NCBI GenBank assembly: GCA_003248845.1 | Contig: QFPD01000057.1 | Coordinates: 1-9,156 of the forward strand | DNA length: 9,156 nucleotides | Source of the DNA: Microbacterium sp. | GTDB taxonomy: Bacteria > Actinomycetota > Actinomycetes > Actinomycetales > Microbacteriaceae | Reading direction: 5' to 3' | Part shown: positions 1 to 6,765 of the stretch, in pieces | Layout of the letters: each line of letters starts with the position of its first letter | How positions within the stretch are numbered: position 1 is the stretch's first letter | Notes under the pieces: model-generated | Databases searched by the model: none | Told to the model about the DNA's origin: nothing | The model's input: the letters and a program-made list of their open reading frames with translations, nothing else | Made by a program: the position numbers and the translations under genes

Positions 1-1238
1 ATAAGGACGCGGTCCAGCAGAAGGCGCCGTGGGTCGATGTCGTCTTCGGCACGCACAACATGGGGTCGCTGCCGACGCTGCTCGAGCGTGCGCGTCACAA
101 CGGCGACGCCGAGCTCGAGATCCTCGAGGCGCTCGAGGTCTTCCCGTCCACCCTGCCCACCAAGCGCGACTCGGTCTACAGCGGCTGGGTGTCGATCTCC
201 GTCGGCTGCAACAACACGTGCACCTTCTGCATCGTGCCGCACCTGCGCGGCAAGGAGAAGGACCGCCGCCCCGGCGACATCCTGAACGAGATTCGACTGC
301 TCGCCGACGACGGCGCCATCGAGGTGACTCTTCTCGGTCAGAACGTCAACAGCTACGGTGTCGAGTTCGGCGACCGCCAGGCGTTTGGAAAGCTCCTGCG
401 CGCGGCGGGAGAGATCCCCGGCATCGAGCGCATCCGCTTCACGAGCCCGCACCCCGCTGCCTTCACCGACGACGTTATCGACGCGATGGCCGAGACCCCC
501 GCCGTCATGCCGCAGCTGCACATGCCGCTGCAGTCGGGGTCCGACCGTGTCCTCAAGGCGATGCGCCGCTCGTACCGCAGCGAGCGGTTCCTCGGGATCC
601 TCGACCGCGTGCGCGAGCGCATCCCGCACGCGGCGATCTCGACCGACATCATCGTCGGCTTCCCTGGTGAGACCGATGAGGACTTCGAGGACACGATGCG
701 CGTCGTCGAGCAGGCGCGGTTCGCCAGCGCTTTCACCTTCCAGTACTCCATCCGCGAGGGAACGCCTGCGGCGACCATGGCCGATCAGGTGCCGAAGGCT
801 GTCGTGCAGGAGCGGTACGAGCGCCTCATCGCCCTGCAGGAGCGGATCTCGCTCGAAGAGAACCAGGCCCAGGTCGGGCGTGAGCTGCAGGTGCTCGTCT
901 CGACCGGCGAGGGCAAGAAGGATGCCGAGACGCACCGTCTCACCGGGCGCGCCGAGGACAACCGTCTCGTCCACTTCGAGCTCCCCACCGGCAGCGACCG
1001 CCCTCGACCCGGCGACGTCGTGACAGTGACGGTCAGTCATGCCGCACCCTTCCACCTCCTCGCCGACAGCCCCGACGGCGCTCCGCTGCGGATCCGTCGG
1101 ACCCGCGCCGGCGACGCCTGGGACCGTACGCAGGCGGAGTCCTGCGGAGTCCCCGCACCGGCGGTGACGCTCACGGCAGACGGACGCCGCGCGGTCGGCC
1201 TCGGCATCCCGGCCCTTCGCCCCGCCGACGTGCGGTGA
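1..1238 (+). CDS. miaB: tRNA-2-methylthio-N6-dimethylallyladenosine synthase MiaB, 5'-truncated by window edge
   Basis: A radical-SAM methylthiotransferase that adds the 2-methylthio group to i6A37 in tRNAs reading UNN codons, using two [4Fe-4S] clusters and SAM. The first complete codon is at 3, and 411 residues are visible. The first residues ([17 protein letters not shown]) are the end of the N-terminal UPF0004 domain; the start codon and the auxiliary-cluster cysteines lie outside the window. The radical-SAM CxxxCxxC is CNNTCTFC (nt 207-230), followed by the family signature [12 protein letters not shown]. Other MiaB marks are [28 protein letters not shown] and [18 protein letters not shown]-binding domain starts near visible residue 285 (nt 855). 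The C-terminus runs about 60 residues past TRAM, as I would expect of actinobacterial versions. Its TGA overlaps the miaA GTG by 4 bp, so the two consecutive A37-modifying enzymes are probably co-translated. The cluster motif and TRAM make the MiaB identity firm; RimO is disfavoured by the sequence around the cysteines. Confidence 0.96.
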   Translation, partial: KDAVQQKAPWVDVVFGTHNMGSLPTLLERARHNGDAELEILEALEVFPSTLPTKRDSVYSGWVSISVGCNNTCTFCIVPHLRGKEKDRRPGDILNEIRLLADDGAIEVTLLGQNVNSYGVEFGDRQAFGKLLRAAGEIPGIERIRFTSPHPAAFTDDVIDAMAETPAVMPQLHMPLQSGSDRVLKAMRRSYRSERFLGILDRVRERIPHAAISTDIIVGFPGETDEDFEDTMRVVEQARFASAFTFQYSIREGTPAATMADQVPKAVVQERYERLIALQERISLEENQAQVGRELQVLVSTGEGKKDAETHRLTGRAEDNRLVHFELPTGSDRPRPGDVVTVTVSHAAPFHLLADSPDGAPLRIRRTRAGDAWDRTQAESCGVPAPAVTLTADGRRAVGLGIPALRPADVR

Positions 1239-2182
1239 GCGCACCCGCCGAGTCGGCGCGGGCCACCCGCCCGCCGAGGCTCTGGGCGGTTGTCGGCGCG
1301 ACCGGAACGGGCAAGACCGACCTCTCGCTCCGGCTCGCCGCTGCGCTCGTGACGCGCGGGCGGGCCGCTGAGATCGTCAACGCCGACGCGATGCAGCTGT
1401 ACCGCGGCATGGACATCGGCACGGCGAAGCTTCCCGCGACGGAGCGCCGCGGCATCCCGCACCATCTCTTCGACGTGCTCGAGGTCGCCGACGAAGCCGC
1501 CGTCGCCTGGTATCAGGATGCCGCGCGTGTTGCCATCGCGCAGATCTTCGCGCGCGGAGCCGATGCCATCCTTGTCGGCGGGTCGGGGCTGTACGTCTCG
1601 AGCGTCGTCTACGACTTCCGCTTTCCTCCGCACGACGAGGCGGTGCGTACACGGCTCGAGACCGAGCTCGAAAGCCTCGGCACCGCAGTTCTGTACGAGC
1701 GCCTGCGCGCCCTCGATCCCGCGACGGCTGCCCGTGTCGACGCGCGCAACGGTCGTCGCGTGGTCCGGGCGCTCGAGGTGCTCGCGCAGGGGGCTGACAC
1801 CCACGGCGCCGCCCTACCGGAGGCGCCGGTGCTGTGGCACGACCCGACGACGATCGTCGGCGTGGCGGTCGACCGCGCCGAGCTCGTCGCTCGATTGGAT
1901 GACCGGGTCGAGCGCATGTGGACCGACGGGCTGCTCGCCGAGGTCGACGCCCTCCGCGGGCGGGGGATCGCAGACTCGCCGACCGCGGGTCGCGCGATCG
2001 GTTATGCGCAGGCGCTCGCGCAGCTGGACGGAGCACTCGGTCAGGACGAGGCGATCGCGCAGACCCAGGCCCTCACGCGGCGCTACGCCCGTCGGCAGGT
2101 GTCGTGGTTTCGGCGCTACCCCGACATCCTGTGGACAGGGCCCGATGCGGACGCCGCGGCCCTGGCAGAATCGATCGGATGA
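1235..2182 (+). CDS. miaA: tRNA dimethylallyltransferase MiaA
   Basis: Transfers a dimethylallyl group from DMAPP to N6 of A37 in tRNA, making the i6A37 substrate of MiaB encoded just upstream. 315 residues, normal length. The P-loop GATGTGKT is at residues 21-28. [17 protein letters not shown] (49-65) carries the conserved Asp51 and the tRNA-flipping segment. HHLFDV is at 76-81 and VGGSGLY at 114-120. [18 protein letters not shown] and the C-terminal [10 protein letters not shown] are further family signatures. The start is GTG 1235: it is the only in-frame start codon before the P-loop, and it overlaps the miaB stop as GTGA. No Shine-Dalgarno sequence is visible in front, which points to translational coupling. 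The stop overlaps the next ATG as ATGA. Nothing is missing or broken. Confidence 0.97.
   Translation: MSAPAESARATRPPRLWAVVGATGTGKTDLSLRLAAALVTRGRAAEIVNADAMQLYRGMDIGTAKLPATERRGIPHHLFDVLEVADEAAVAWYQDAARVAIAQIFARGADAILVGGSGLYVSSVVYDFRFPPHDEAVRTRLETELESLGTAVLYERLRALDPATAARVDARNGRRVVRALEVLAQGADTHGAALPEAPVLWHDPTTIVGVAVDRAELVARLDDRVERMWTDGLLAEVDALRGRGIADSPTAGRAIGYAQALAQLDGALGQDEAIAQTQALTRRYARRQVSWFRRYPDILWTGPDADAAALAESIG
2166..2171 (+). promoter_or_regulatory. possible -10 box (CAGAAT) for the GNAT gene, inside miaA
   Basis: CAGAAT lies exactly 7 nt before the ATG at 2179, the same spacing as the TANNNT boxes before dapF, the methyltransferase and the peptidase. It matches TATAAT at four of six positions but lacks the first T. 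It could give a leaderless GNAT transcript from within the end of miaA. No -35 match is visible, and coupling through the ATGA overlap would be enough for expression. Confidence 0.3.
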
Positions 2183-2601
2183 CCGTCGAGATCCGCCCGT
2201 TCGCCGTCATCGACACGGACGCCGTCGTGGCGCTGTGGCAGGAGACCGGCCTCACGCGTCCGTGGAACAACCCCTACCAGGACATCCGGCGCAAACTCGC
2301 CGTGCAGCCCGAACTCTTCCTGGTCGCCGTGGATGGTTCCGCGCTCGTCGGGACCGTGATGGCGGGGTACGACGGGCACCGAGGGTGGCTCTATTACCTC
2401 GCCAGCGCGCCGGAGCGCCGGAGCGAGGGCATCGGCCGGCGGCTCGTGGCTCGTGCGGAGGATCTCTTGCGGGAGATGGGATGCCCCAAGGTGCAGCTCA
2501 TGGTGCGACCCGAGAACGGCGGCGTGCACGACTTCTACGCGGCCGTCGGCTACGAGCCGTTCGAGACCTGGACGACCGCCAAGCGACTCATCGCGGACTG
2601 A
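2179..2601 (+). CDS. GNAT-family N-acetyltransferase, YpeA type
   Basis: A single-domain GCN5-related acetyltransferase of 140 residues, expected to move an acetyl group from acetyl-CoA to an unidentified amine. Acetyl-CoA binding motif A is RRSEGIG at residues 80-86 (R-x-x-G-x-G at 81-86), preceded by strand 4 (LYYLAS, 71-76). Recognisable YpeA-family features from memory of E. coli YpeA are the N-terminal LTRPWNNP (25-32) followed by DIRRK, the central [13 protein letters not shown] (57-69), and [13 protein letters not shown] then FYAAVGYE towards the C-terminus. The start is ATG 2179, overlapping the miaA stop as ATGA; no Shine-Dalgarno sequence is evident, so coupling or a leaderless start is likely. 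The gene sits between miaA and dapF in the same orientation, 30 bp before dapF. The substrate is unknown; the context hints at a ribosome, tRNA or small-molecule amine target, but nothing in the sequence decides. The family call is strong; YpeA is not a functional name. Confidence 0.9.
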   Translation: MTVEIRPFAVIDTDAVVALWQETGLTRPWNNPYQDIRRKLAVQPELFLVAVDGSALVGTVMAGYDGHRGWLYYLASAPERRSEGIGRRLVARAEDLLREMGCPKVQLMVRPENGGVHDFYAAVGYEPFETWTTAKRLIAD

Positions 2602-2618
2602 TGCCTTTCGCGCGCCTC

Positions 2619-2624
2619 TAAGCT
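2619..2624 (+). promoter_or_regulatory. putative -10 box TAAGCT for leaderless dapF transcript
   Basis: TAAGCT fits the actinobacterial sigma-70-type -10 pattern TANNNT and ends 7 nt before the dapF ATG, so transcription would begin at or within a base of the start codon. There is no Shine-Dalgarno sequence in front of dapF, which agrees with leaderless initiation. A -35 element is not clear; the best partial match is CGGACT at 2594-2599 with a long 19-nt spacer. Confidence 0.5.
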
Positions 2625-2631
2625 GGATGCC

Positions 2632-3498
2632 ATGACTCGGACCGTCGCGTTCACCAAAGGCCACGGCACGGGCAACGACTTCGTGATCCTGCCCGATCCG
2701 GACGGTGAGCTTACGCTGAGCAACGATCAGGTGGCTGCTCTCACCGACCGCCGGTTCGGCATCGGCGGCGACGGCACACTGCGCGTCGTCCGCTCGACCC
2801 ACCTCCCCGAGGGAGCTGCGACGGCGGATGCCGAGTGGTTCATGGACTACCGCAACGCCGACGGCTCCGCCGCCGAGATGTGCGGCAACGGCATCCGGGT
2901 GTTCGCGAAGTACCTCGTCGAGTCGGGGCTCGCGTCGATCGATGAGGCCCCGCTGCGCATCGGCACACGCGCCGGCACGAAGGTGCTCACCCGCAGCGCG
3001 CTCGGGTTCGAAGTCGATCTGGGACTGTTCGCGGTCGACGAGTCGGGCGTCCTCGTGCGGGCGCGCGGGCTGGACGTCGCCCGCCCCGGCCTCGGCATCG
3101 ACGTCGGCAACCCGCACGTCGTCGTCGCGATCGGTGCGACCTCCGAACTCGACGCGCTCGATCTCACGGTGCAGCCCGTGCTGTCCCCCCTCCCGCCGCA
3201 CGGCGCCAACGTGGAGTTCGTCGTGCCCGCCGACCCGCTCGTGACCGGCGGTGTGGGCGCGATCCGCATGCGTGTCTTCGAGCGCGGTGTGGGTGAGACG
3301 CTCTCGTGCGGGACCGGGGTCGCGGCATCCGCCCTCGCCGTGCGGCACTGGGCCGGTGCCGCCGCGCCCGACGAGTGGATCGTCGACGTGCCCGGCGGCA
3401 CGCTCGGCGTGCGCATCGTGGACGAGCGCGACGGCTCGCACGTGCTGCTGTCAGGCCCCGCGACGCTCGTCTACTCGGGTGAGGTTGCGCTCGCCTGA
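2632..3498 (+). CDS. dapF: diaminopimelate epimerase DapF
   Basis: Converts LL-2,6-diaminopimelate to the meso form, the penultimate step to lysine, by a cofactor-free two-cysteine mechanism. 288 residues, a normal length for the two-domain DapF fold. The N-terminal [12 protein letters not shown] (9-20) is the family signature. The two catalytic cysteines are Cys84 in MCGNGIR (83-89) and Cys226 in SCGTG (225-229). RRFGIGGDG (40-48), DYRNADGS (72-79) and DVGNPHVV support substrate-pocket assignment. GGDG in place of the commoner GADG is a small variant. The start is ATG 2632; the 30-bp gap to the GNAT stop contains a TANNNT box but no ribosome binding site, so a leaderless transcript is likely alongside read-through from miaA. 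It ends one base short of the convergent peroxidase gene. If the host is a Microbacteriaceae member with B-type wall, the enzyme would serve mainly lysine synthesis (inference). Confidence 0.97.
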   Translation: MTRTVAFTKGHGTGNDFVILPDPDGELTLSNDQVAALTDRRFGIGGDGTLRVVRSTHLPEGAATADAEWFMDYRNADGSAAEMCGNGIRVFAKYLVESGLASIDEAPLRIGTRAGTKVLTRSALGFEVDLGLFAVDESGVLVRARGLDVARPGLGIDVGNPHVVVAIGATSELDALDLTVQPVLSPLPPHGANVEFVVPADPLVTGGVGAIRMRVFERGVGETLSCGTGVAASALAVRHWAGAAAPDEWIVDVPGGTLGVRIVDERDGSHVLLSGPATLVYSGEVALA

Positions 3499-3499
3499 G

Positions 3500-4465
3500 T
3501 CACTCGCCGAGACCGGCGAGGAGCGTCACCGGGGGCACGAAGAACACGCCTCCTGTCAGCGCCGTCGACACATCGAGCAGGCGATCGTACTTTCCGGGCG
3601 GGTCGCCGATGAACATGCGCTCGAGCATCTTCTCGATGACCCACAGTTCGCGCGTGTAGCCGATGAAGTACGTGCCGTACTCGGCCGCGCCGGGGGAGCC
3701 GAATGGCATGTTGTCACGCAGGATGTCGTGCTCGATGCCCGCGTCGTCGACGATCGTGGAGAGGGTCTTATGCGACTTCTGGTCGGGCGCGGCCGCATCG
3801 TCGAGCTCGATGTTATCGCTCTTGGTGCGACCGATCACCGCCTCCTGCTGCTCGGTCGACAGTTCGCTCCAGCCGGTGAGCGCGTGGACGTACTTCTGCA
3901 CCACGAGGTAGCTGCCACCGGATCCGGCAGGATCCTCCTCGCCGATGATCGTCGCCGCGGGCAGGGCCGCGCCGACCGGATTCGCGGTGCCGTCGACGAA
4001 TCCGAGCAGGTCGCGGGCGTCGAAGTACCGGAACCCGACCGTTTCGTCGGCAACCGCGACGGCGTCGCCGAAGCGATCGAGAAGCTGCCGCTCGAGTTCG
4101 AAGCACAGGTCTCTGCGGTTCGCGCGGATGTGCAGCAGCAGGTCTCCCGGCGTCGCGGGGGCCGTGTGCACGGCGCCGCGGACGTCGCGGAAGGGGTGCA
4201 GTTCGCGAGGCCGAGGAGCTCGCGTGACGGCATCCCACACATCGCTCCCGATGCCGACGGTGCAGGCGAGCGCGGCGGAGAGATCGCGGAAGGAGACGTT
4301 CTTCACGATGTCGTCGAGATCCCCGAGGACGCCGCGCACCGTGTCGACCGCCCCCACCGCCTGCGTGAGAGTGAGCGTCAGCAGGACGGCGGAGGAGGTC
4401 AGCGGGGCATCGACGCGTTGCGGCTCGATCGGAACCCGGCCGGCACCGCTCTCACCCGTACTCAC
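3500..4465 (-). CDS. DyP-type heme peroxidase, YfeX-like
   Basis: A dye-decolorizing-type peroxidase of 321 residues, predicted cytoplasmic (no Sec or Tat signal, no membrane segment). Such enzymes bind heme b and use H2O2; for E. coli YfeX, porphyrinogen peroxidase and heme-iron-release roles have both been proposed. The distal GxxDG motif is GFVDGTANP at 155-163 with catalytic Asp158. Proximal heme ligand is His232 in KSHKT, distal Arg is Arg250 in LRDNMPFG. IGRTKSDN, YFIGYTRE, MFIGDPPGKYDRLLD and TGGVFFVP follow the YfeX pattern. The start is GTG 4465: the gene's TGA-overlap with the methyltransferase (GTGA, 4462-4465) and a GAGGTG Shine-Dalgarno sequence 8 nt upstream favour it over in-frame ATGs farther upstream, whose extra residues lack family likeness. 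The C-terminus ends right after the core fold, with no encapsulin-targeting tail. It converges on dapF with one base between the stops. Confidence 0.93.
   Translation of the reverse strand: MSTGESGAGRVPIEPQRVDAPLTSSAVLLTLTLTQAVGAVDTVRGVLGDLDDIVKNVSFRDLSAALACTVGIGSDVWDAVTRAPRPRELHPFRDVRGAVHTAPATPGDLLLHIRANRRDLCFELERQLLDRFGDAVAVADETVGFRYFDARDLLGFVDGTANPVGAALPAATIIGEEDPAGSGGSYLVVQKYVHALTGWSELSTEQQEAVIGRTKSDNIELDDAAAPDQKSHKTLSTIVDDAGIEHDILRDNMPFGSPGAAEYGTYFIGYTRELWVIEKMLERMFIGDPPGKYDRLLDVSTALTGGVFFVPPVTLLAGLGE
3503..3520 (+). terminator. perfect hairpin at the dapF / peroxidase convergence
   Basis: CTCGCCG-AGAC-CGGCGAG: a perfect 7-bp GC-rich stem with a 4-nt loop, starting 5 nt after the dapF TGA and lying within the last codons of the opposite-strand peroxidase (its LAGLGE end). 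Position and stability suit a terminator for dapF. No T-run follows on the plus strand, as is common in high-GC actinobacteria, so termination efficiency is uncertain. Part of the symmetry could come from the coding sequence. Confidence 0.45.
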
Positions 4466-5109
4466 GCGTCCACCACCTCGATCGCGCCCGTCGGCACGGC
4501 GCCATGGCGCCGCACCTTGAGCACGCGGAATCCGCGTGCCGTTGCCGCCCGGCTGACCGAGAATCCTGCGTGGAACGTGGCATCCAGCCATCTCTGCAAT
4601 GAATCGGAACCAAGGTTCCGCTGCACGACGAGCCACGCGTCGCTGCGCTCGTCGAGGCGAGGGATCCAGCGCTCCAGCAAGCCGTGCAACTCGTTCTTGC
4701 CGACGCGGATGGGCGGGTTGGAGCGGATCGTGCGGAAGACCACATCATCGGGAACATCGTCGGGGAGGGCGGCGTTGATGTTTGTGAGCCCCCACGTCTG
4801 CGCATTCCGACGCACGAGATCGAGTGCTCGCTCGTTGACGTCGACCGCCCAGACGGTCGCATGCGGCGACGCGATCGCGAGGCTCATCGCGATCGGGCCC
4901 CATCCGCACCCGAGATCCAGCAGATGGCCGCCAGGCGGTGCGGGAGGCGTGTTGGCGAGCAGCACAGCCGTGCCCCCGTCGACGTGATCGGGGCTGAACA
5001 CCCCGCCCGCGGTCGTCACCTCGCCGGAGCGTCCCGCGAGCGAGACGGGGATGCGGCGCAGATGCTCTGCACTGGACGGGGACGCACTGAAGTAGTGATC
5101 GAGCCCCAT
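4462..5109 (-). CDS. class I SAM-dependent methyltransferase, RsmC/RlmG-like (NPP motif)
   Basis: 215 residues forming one Rossmann-like methyltransferase domain. SAM motif I is DLGCGWGP (65-72), the acidic residue ending strand 2 is Asp90 (AVDVNERAL), and motif IV is SNPPIRVGK (130-138). The Asn-Pro-Pro type is used by enzymes that methylate exocyclic amines of guanine or adenine. TTAGGVFSPDHVDGGTAVLL (32-51) and the distribution of motifs match the catalytic half of RsmC/RlmG, the 16S and 23S rRNA guanine-N2 methyltransferases. Those are longer because of an extra N-terminal domain that is absent here, so the exact RNA target cannot be named; protein substrates are less likely. The start is ATG 5109, reading MGLDHYFSASPSS. 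It has no Shine-Dalgarno sequence but a TANNNT box 7 nt upstream, consistent with a leaderless mRNA. It is divergent from hflX and overlaps the peroxidase by 4 bp, so the two form an operon. Confidence 0.88.
   Translation of the reverse strand: MGLDHYFSASPSSAEHLRRIPVSLAGRSGEVTTAGGVFSPDHVDGGTAVLLANTPPAPPGGHLLDLGCGWGPIAMSLAIASPHATVWAVDVNERALDLVRRNAQTWGLTNINAALPDDVPDDVVFRTIRSNPPIRVGKNELHGLLERWIPRLDERSDAWLVVQRNLGSDSLQRWLDATFHAGFSVSRAATARGFRVLKVRRHGAVPTGAIEVVDA
4474..4479 (-). promoter_or_regulatory. Shine-Dalgarno GAGGTG fixing the peroxidase GTG start
   Basis: On the minus strand GAGGTG, a full 6-base match to the 16S rRNA tail, ends 8 nt before GTG 4465. It lies within the last codons of the methyltransferase gene and supports the short peroxidase start and coupled translation. 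Confidence 0.6.
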
Positions 5110-5116
5110 GCCCGTC

Positions 5117-5122
5117 AGCGTA
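5117..5122 (-). promoter_or_regulatory. putative -10 box TACGCT for leaderless methyltransferase-peroxidase operon
   Basis: Reading the minus strand, TACGCT ends 7 nt before ATG 5109, the same arrangement as dapF and the S9 peptidase. No Shine-Dalgarno sequence lies in the 7 nt. The expected -35 zone (about 5140-5146) has no good match to TTGACA. Confidence 0.48.
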
Positions 5123-5160
5123 CCGGAGCCGCCCGACGGCCAGATAGTCCGCAGAGCGGC

Positions 5161-5166
5161 TAGACT
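5161..5166 (+). promoter_or_regulatory. putative -10 box TAGACT of hflX
   Basis: TAGACT fits TANNNT and stands 27 nt before the hflX ATG, predicting a start near 5172-5174 and a leader of about 20 nt that contains a Shine-Dalgarno sequence. A short inverted repeat CCGC-AGA-GCGG (5149-5159) touches its upstream edge. No clear -35 match at 16-18 nt. Confidence 0.5.
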
Positions 5167-5183
5167 GCAAGGCTCACTGACGA

Positions 5184-5189
5184 GAAGGA
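5184..5189 (+). promoter_or_regulatory. ribosome binding site GAAGGA of hflX
   Basis: GAAGGA ends 4 nt before ATG 5194. Apart from the peroxidase RBS it is the only convincing Shine-Dalgarno sequence among the gene starts in this window, and it fixes the hflX start. Confidence 0.65.
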
Positions 5190-5193
5190 ACGA

Positions 5194-6741
5194 ATGACTC
5201 AGGACACCGGCATCACCGAGGCCGAGAACACCGCCACCGACAGCGTCGCCGGGGGCACCGAACCGATCGACCCCGTCGACCGGGTGCTCGCGCGCGCCGA
5301 GTCGCGCGCCGGGGTGCACGTGTTCGGCGCCGCCCAGGCGCTGCAGGACGAGGCGACCGTCGCGTACGGCGACACCGACGGCGACCAGTGGGACCGCGAG
5401 GAACGCGCGGCGCTGCGGCGGGTGCCGGGACTGTCCACCGAGCTCGAGGACGTCACCGAGGTCGAGTACCGCCAGTTGCGGCTCGAGAACGTCGTCCTCG
5501 TCGGCGTCTACCCGCAGGGCTCGCACGACGACGCGGAGAACTCGCTGCGCGAACTCGCGGCGCTCGCCGAGACGGCCGGCGCGGTCGTGCTCGACGGTGT
5601 GCTCCAGCGGCGGCCGCATCCCGACCCGGCGACCTACATCGGCCGCGGCAAGGCGGCCGAGCTGCGCGATCTCGTCGCAGCGGTCGGGGCCGACACCGTC
5701 ATCGCCGACACCGAACTCGCGCCCAGCCAGCGGCGCGCGCTCGAGGACGTCGTGAAGGTCAAGGTCATCGACCGCACGACCGTCATCCTCGATATCTTCA
5801 GCCAGCACGCGAAGAGCCGCGAGGGCAAGGCGCAGGTCGAACTGGCCCAGCTCGAGTACCTCCTGCCGCGCCTGCGCGGCTGGGGCGAGTCGATGAGCCG
5901 ACAGGCCGGTGGTCAGGTCGGTGCCGGCGGCGCGGGCATGGGCTCGCGCGGCCCCGGTGAGACCAAGATCGAGCTCGACCGACGCCGCATCCGCACCAAG
6001 ATGGCGCAGCTGCGGAAGCAGCTTCGCGACTTCGCCCCTGCCCGTGAGGCGAAGCGCGCCGAGCGCAAGCGCCACACGATCCCCGCCGTCGCCATCGCCG
6101 GGTACACCAACGCCGGCAAGTCGAGCCTGCTGAACCGTCTCACGCGGGCGGGCGTCCTCGTCGAGAACGCCCTGTTCGCGACGCTGGACACGTCGGTGCG
6201 CCGGAGTGAGACGGTCGACGGGCGCGTGTACACCCTCACCGACACCGTCGGTTTCGTGCGGAACCTGCCCCACCAGCTCGTCGAGGCGTTCCGCTCGACC
6301 CTCGAAGAGGTGGGGGATGCCGATGTTATCGTCCATGTCGTCGATGGATCCCACCCCGATCCGGCGGCGCAGCTGCAGACCGTCCGCGACGTGATCGGCG
6401 ACGTCGGTGCGCGCGACATCCCTGAGATCGTGGTCTTCAACAAGGCCGATCTCCTGGACGACGACACCCGCCTCGTGCTGCGGGGGCTCGCGCCGCAGGC
6501 GCTCTTCGTCTCATCGCGGACGGGGGAAGGGGTAGACGAGCTCCGCGCCCGCATCGAGGAAACTCTGCCGCTCCCCGCGGTCGAGGTGCGTGCGGTCGTC
6601 CCCTACGACCGCGGCGACCTCGTCTCGGCGATCCACGAGCACGGCATCATCGTCAGCGAAGAGCACGGCCCCGAGGGCACGATCCTGCACGCGCACGTGC
6701 CGGCGATCCTCGGCGGACGCCTCGCACCCTTCGCGGTCTGA
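5194..6741 (+). CDS. hflX: ribosome-associated GTPase HflX
   Basis: An Obg/HflX-class GTPase that binds the 50S subunit and, in characterised homologues, splits stalled or hibernating 70S ribosomes under stress. 515 residues. The first ~95 are an acidic, low-complexity extension absent from E. coli HflX, which begins near VVLVGVYPQG (99-108). The HflX N-domain follows, with HPDPATYIGRGKAAEL, LAPSQRRALE, and DRTTVILDIF then QHAKSREGKAQVELAQL. A Gly-rich linker (QAGGQVGAGGAGMGSRGPGETK) leads to a basic helical region and the G domain: G1 GYTNAGKSS (303-311), G3 DTVGF (350-354), G4 NKAD (416-419), G5 SSRTGEG (440-446, usually SAxTGEG). An ~70-residue C-terminal domain closes the protein. The start is ATG 5194, set by GAAGGA. 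It lies after the divergent promoter region and converges with the S9 peptidase. In many Actinobacteria hflX directly follows dapF; here an opposite-strand pair intervenes. Confidence 0.97.
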   Translation: MTQDTGITEAENTATDSVAGGTEPIDPVDRVLARAESRAGVHVFGAAQALQDEATVAYGDTDGDQWDREERAALRRVPGLSTELEDVTEVEYRQLRLENVVLVGVYPQGSHDDAENSLRELAALAETAGAVVLDGVLQRRPHPDPATYIGRGKAAELRDLVAAVGADTVIADTELAPSQRRALEDVVKVKVIDRTTVILDIFSQHAKSREGKAQVELAQLEYLLPRLRGWGESMSRQAGGQVGAGGAGMGSRGPGETKIELDRRRIRTKMAQLRKQLRDFAPAREAKRAERKRHTIPAVAIAGYTNAGKSSLLNRLTRAGVLVENALFATLDTSVRRSETVDGRVYTLTDTVGFVRNLPHQLVEAFRSTLEEVGDADVIVHVVDGSHPDPAAQLQTVRDVIGDVGARDIPEIVVFNKADLLDDDTRLVLRGLAPQALFVSSRTGEGVDELRARIEETLPLPAVEVRAVVPYDRGDLVSAIHEHGIIVSEEHGPEGTILHAHVPAILGGRLAPFAV

Positions 6742-6764
6742 CCGGCGTGACGGGAGGCCCGGTC
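6740..6764. terminator. weak inverted repeat between the convergent hflX and peptidase genes
   Basis: GACCGG (6740-6745) and CCGGTC (6759-6764) form a 6-bp stem with a 13-nt loop, spanning the whole 24-bp gap between the two stop codons. It could serve both strands as a terminator, but there is no T-run on either side and the loop is long. Confidence 0.28.
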
Positions 6765-6765
6765 G

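Noticed and set aside
2116..3441. Minus-strand open frame (441 codons) opposite the GNAT gene and dapF
   Set aside because: No recognisable domain; composition is His/Arg/Gly-rich shadow of intact dapF.
3500..3560. Encapsulin cargo-loading peptide on the DyP C-terminus
   Set aside because: The protein ends right after the core fold (TLLAGLGE), with no extended tail of the GSLxIGSL type and no encapsulin gene in the window.
4466..4636. Longer peroxidase start at an upstream ATG
   Set aside because: The extra 57 residues overlap the methyltransferase, lack DyP similarity, and the GTG at 4465 has a well-spaced GAGGTG.
3251..4987. Long plus-strand open frame (578 codons) opposite the peroxidase and methyltransferase
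   Set aside because: Its translation is Arg/Ser/Val-rich with no family motif, while the minus strand carries full DyP and methyltransferase motif sets. Long antisense frames are usual at this G+C.
5110..6354. Extension of the methyltransferase frame upstream through the antisense of hflX
   Set aside because: The frame stays open, but this part mirrors the HflX coding sequence. The methyltransferase family start matches ATG 5109, which has its own -10 box.
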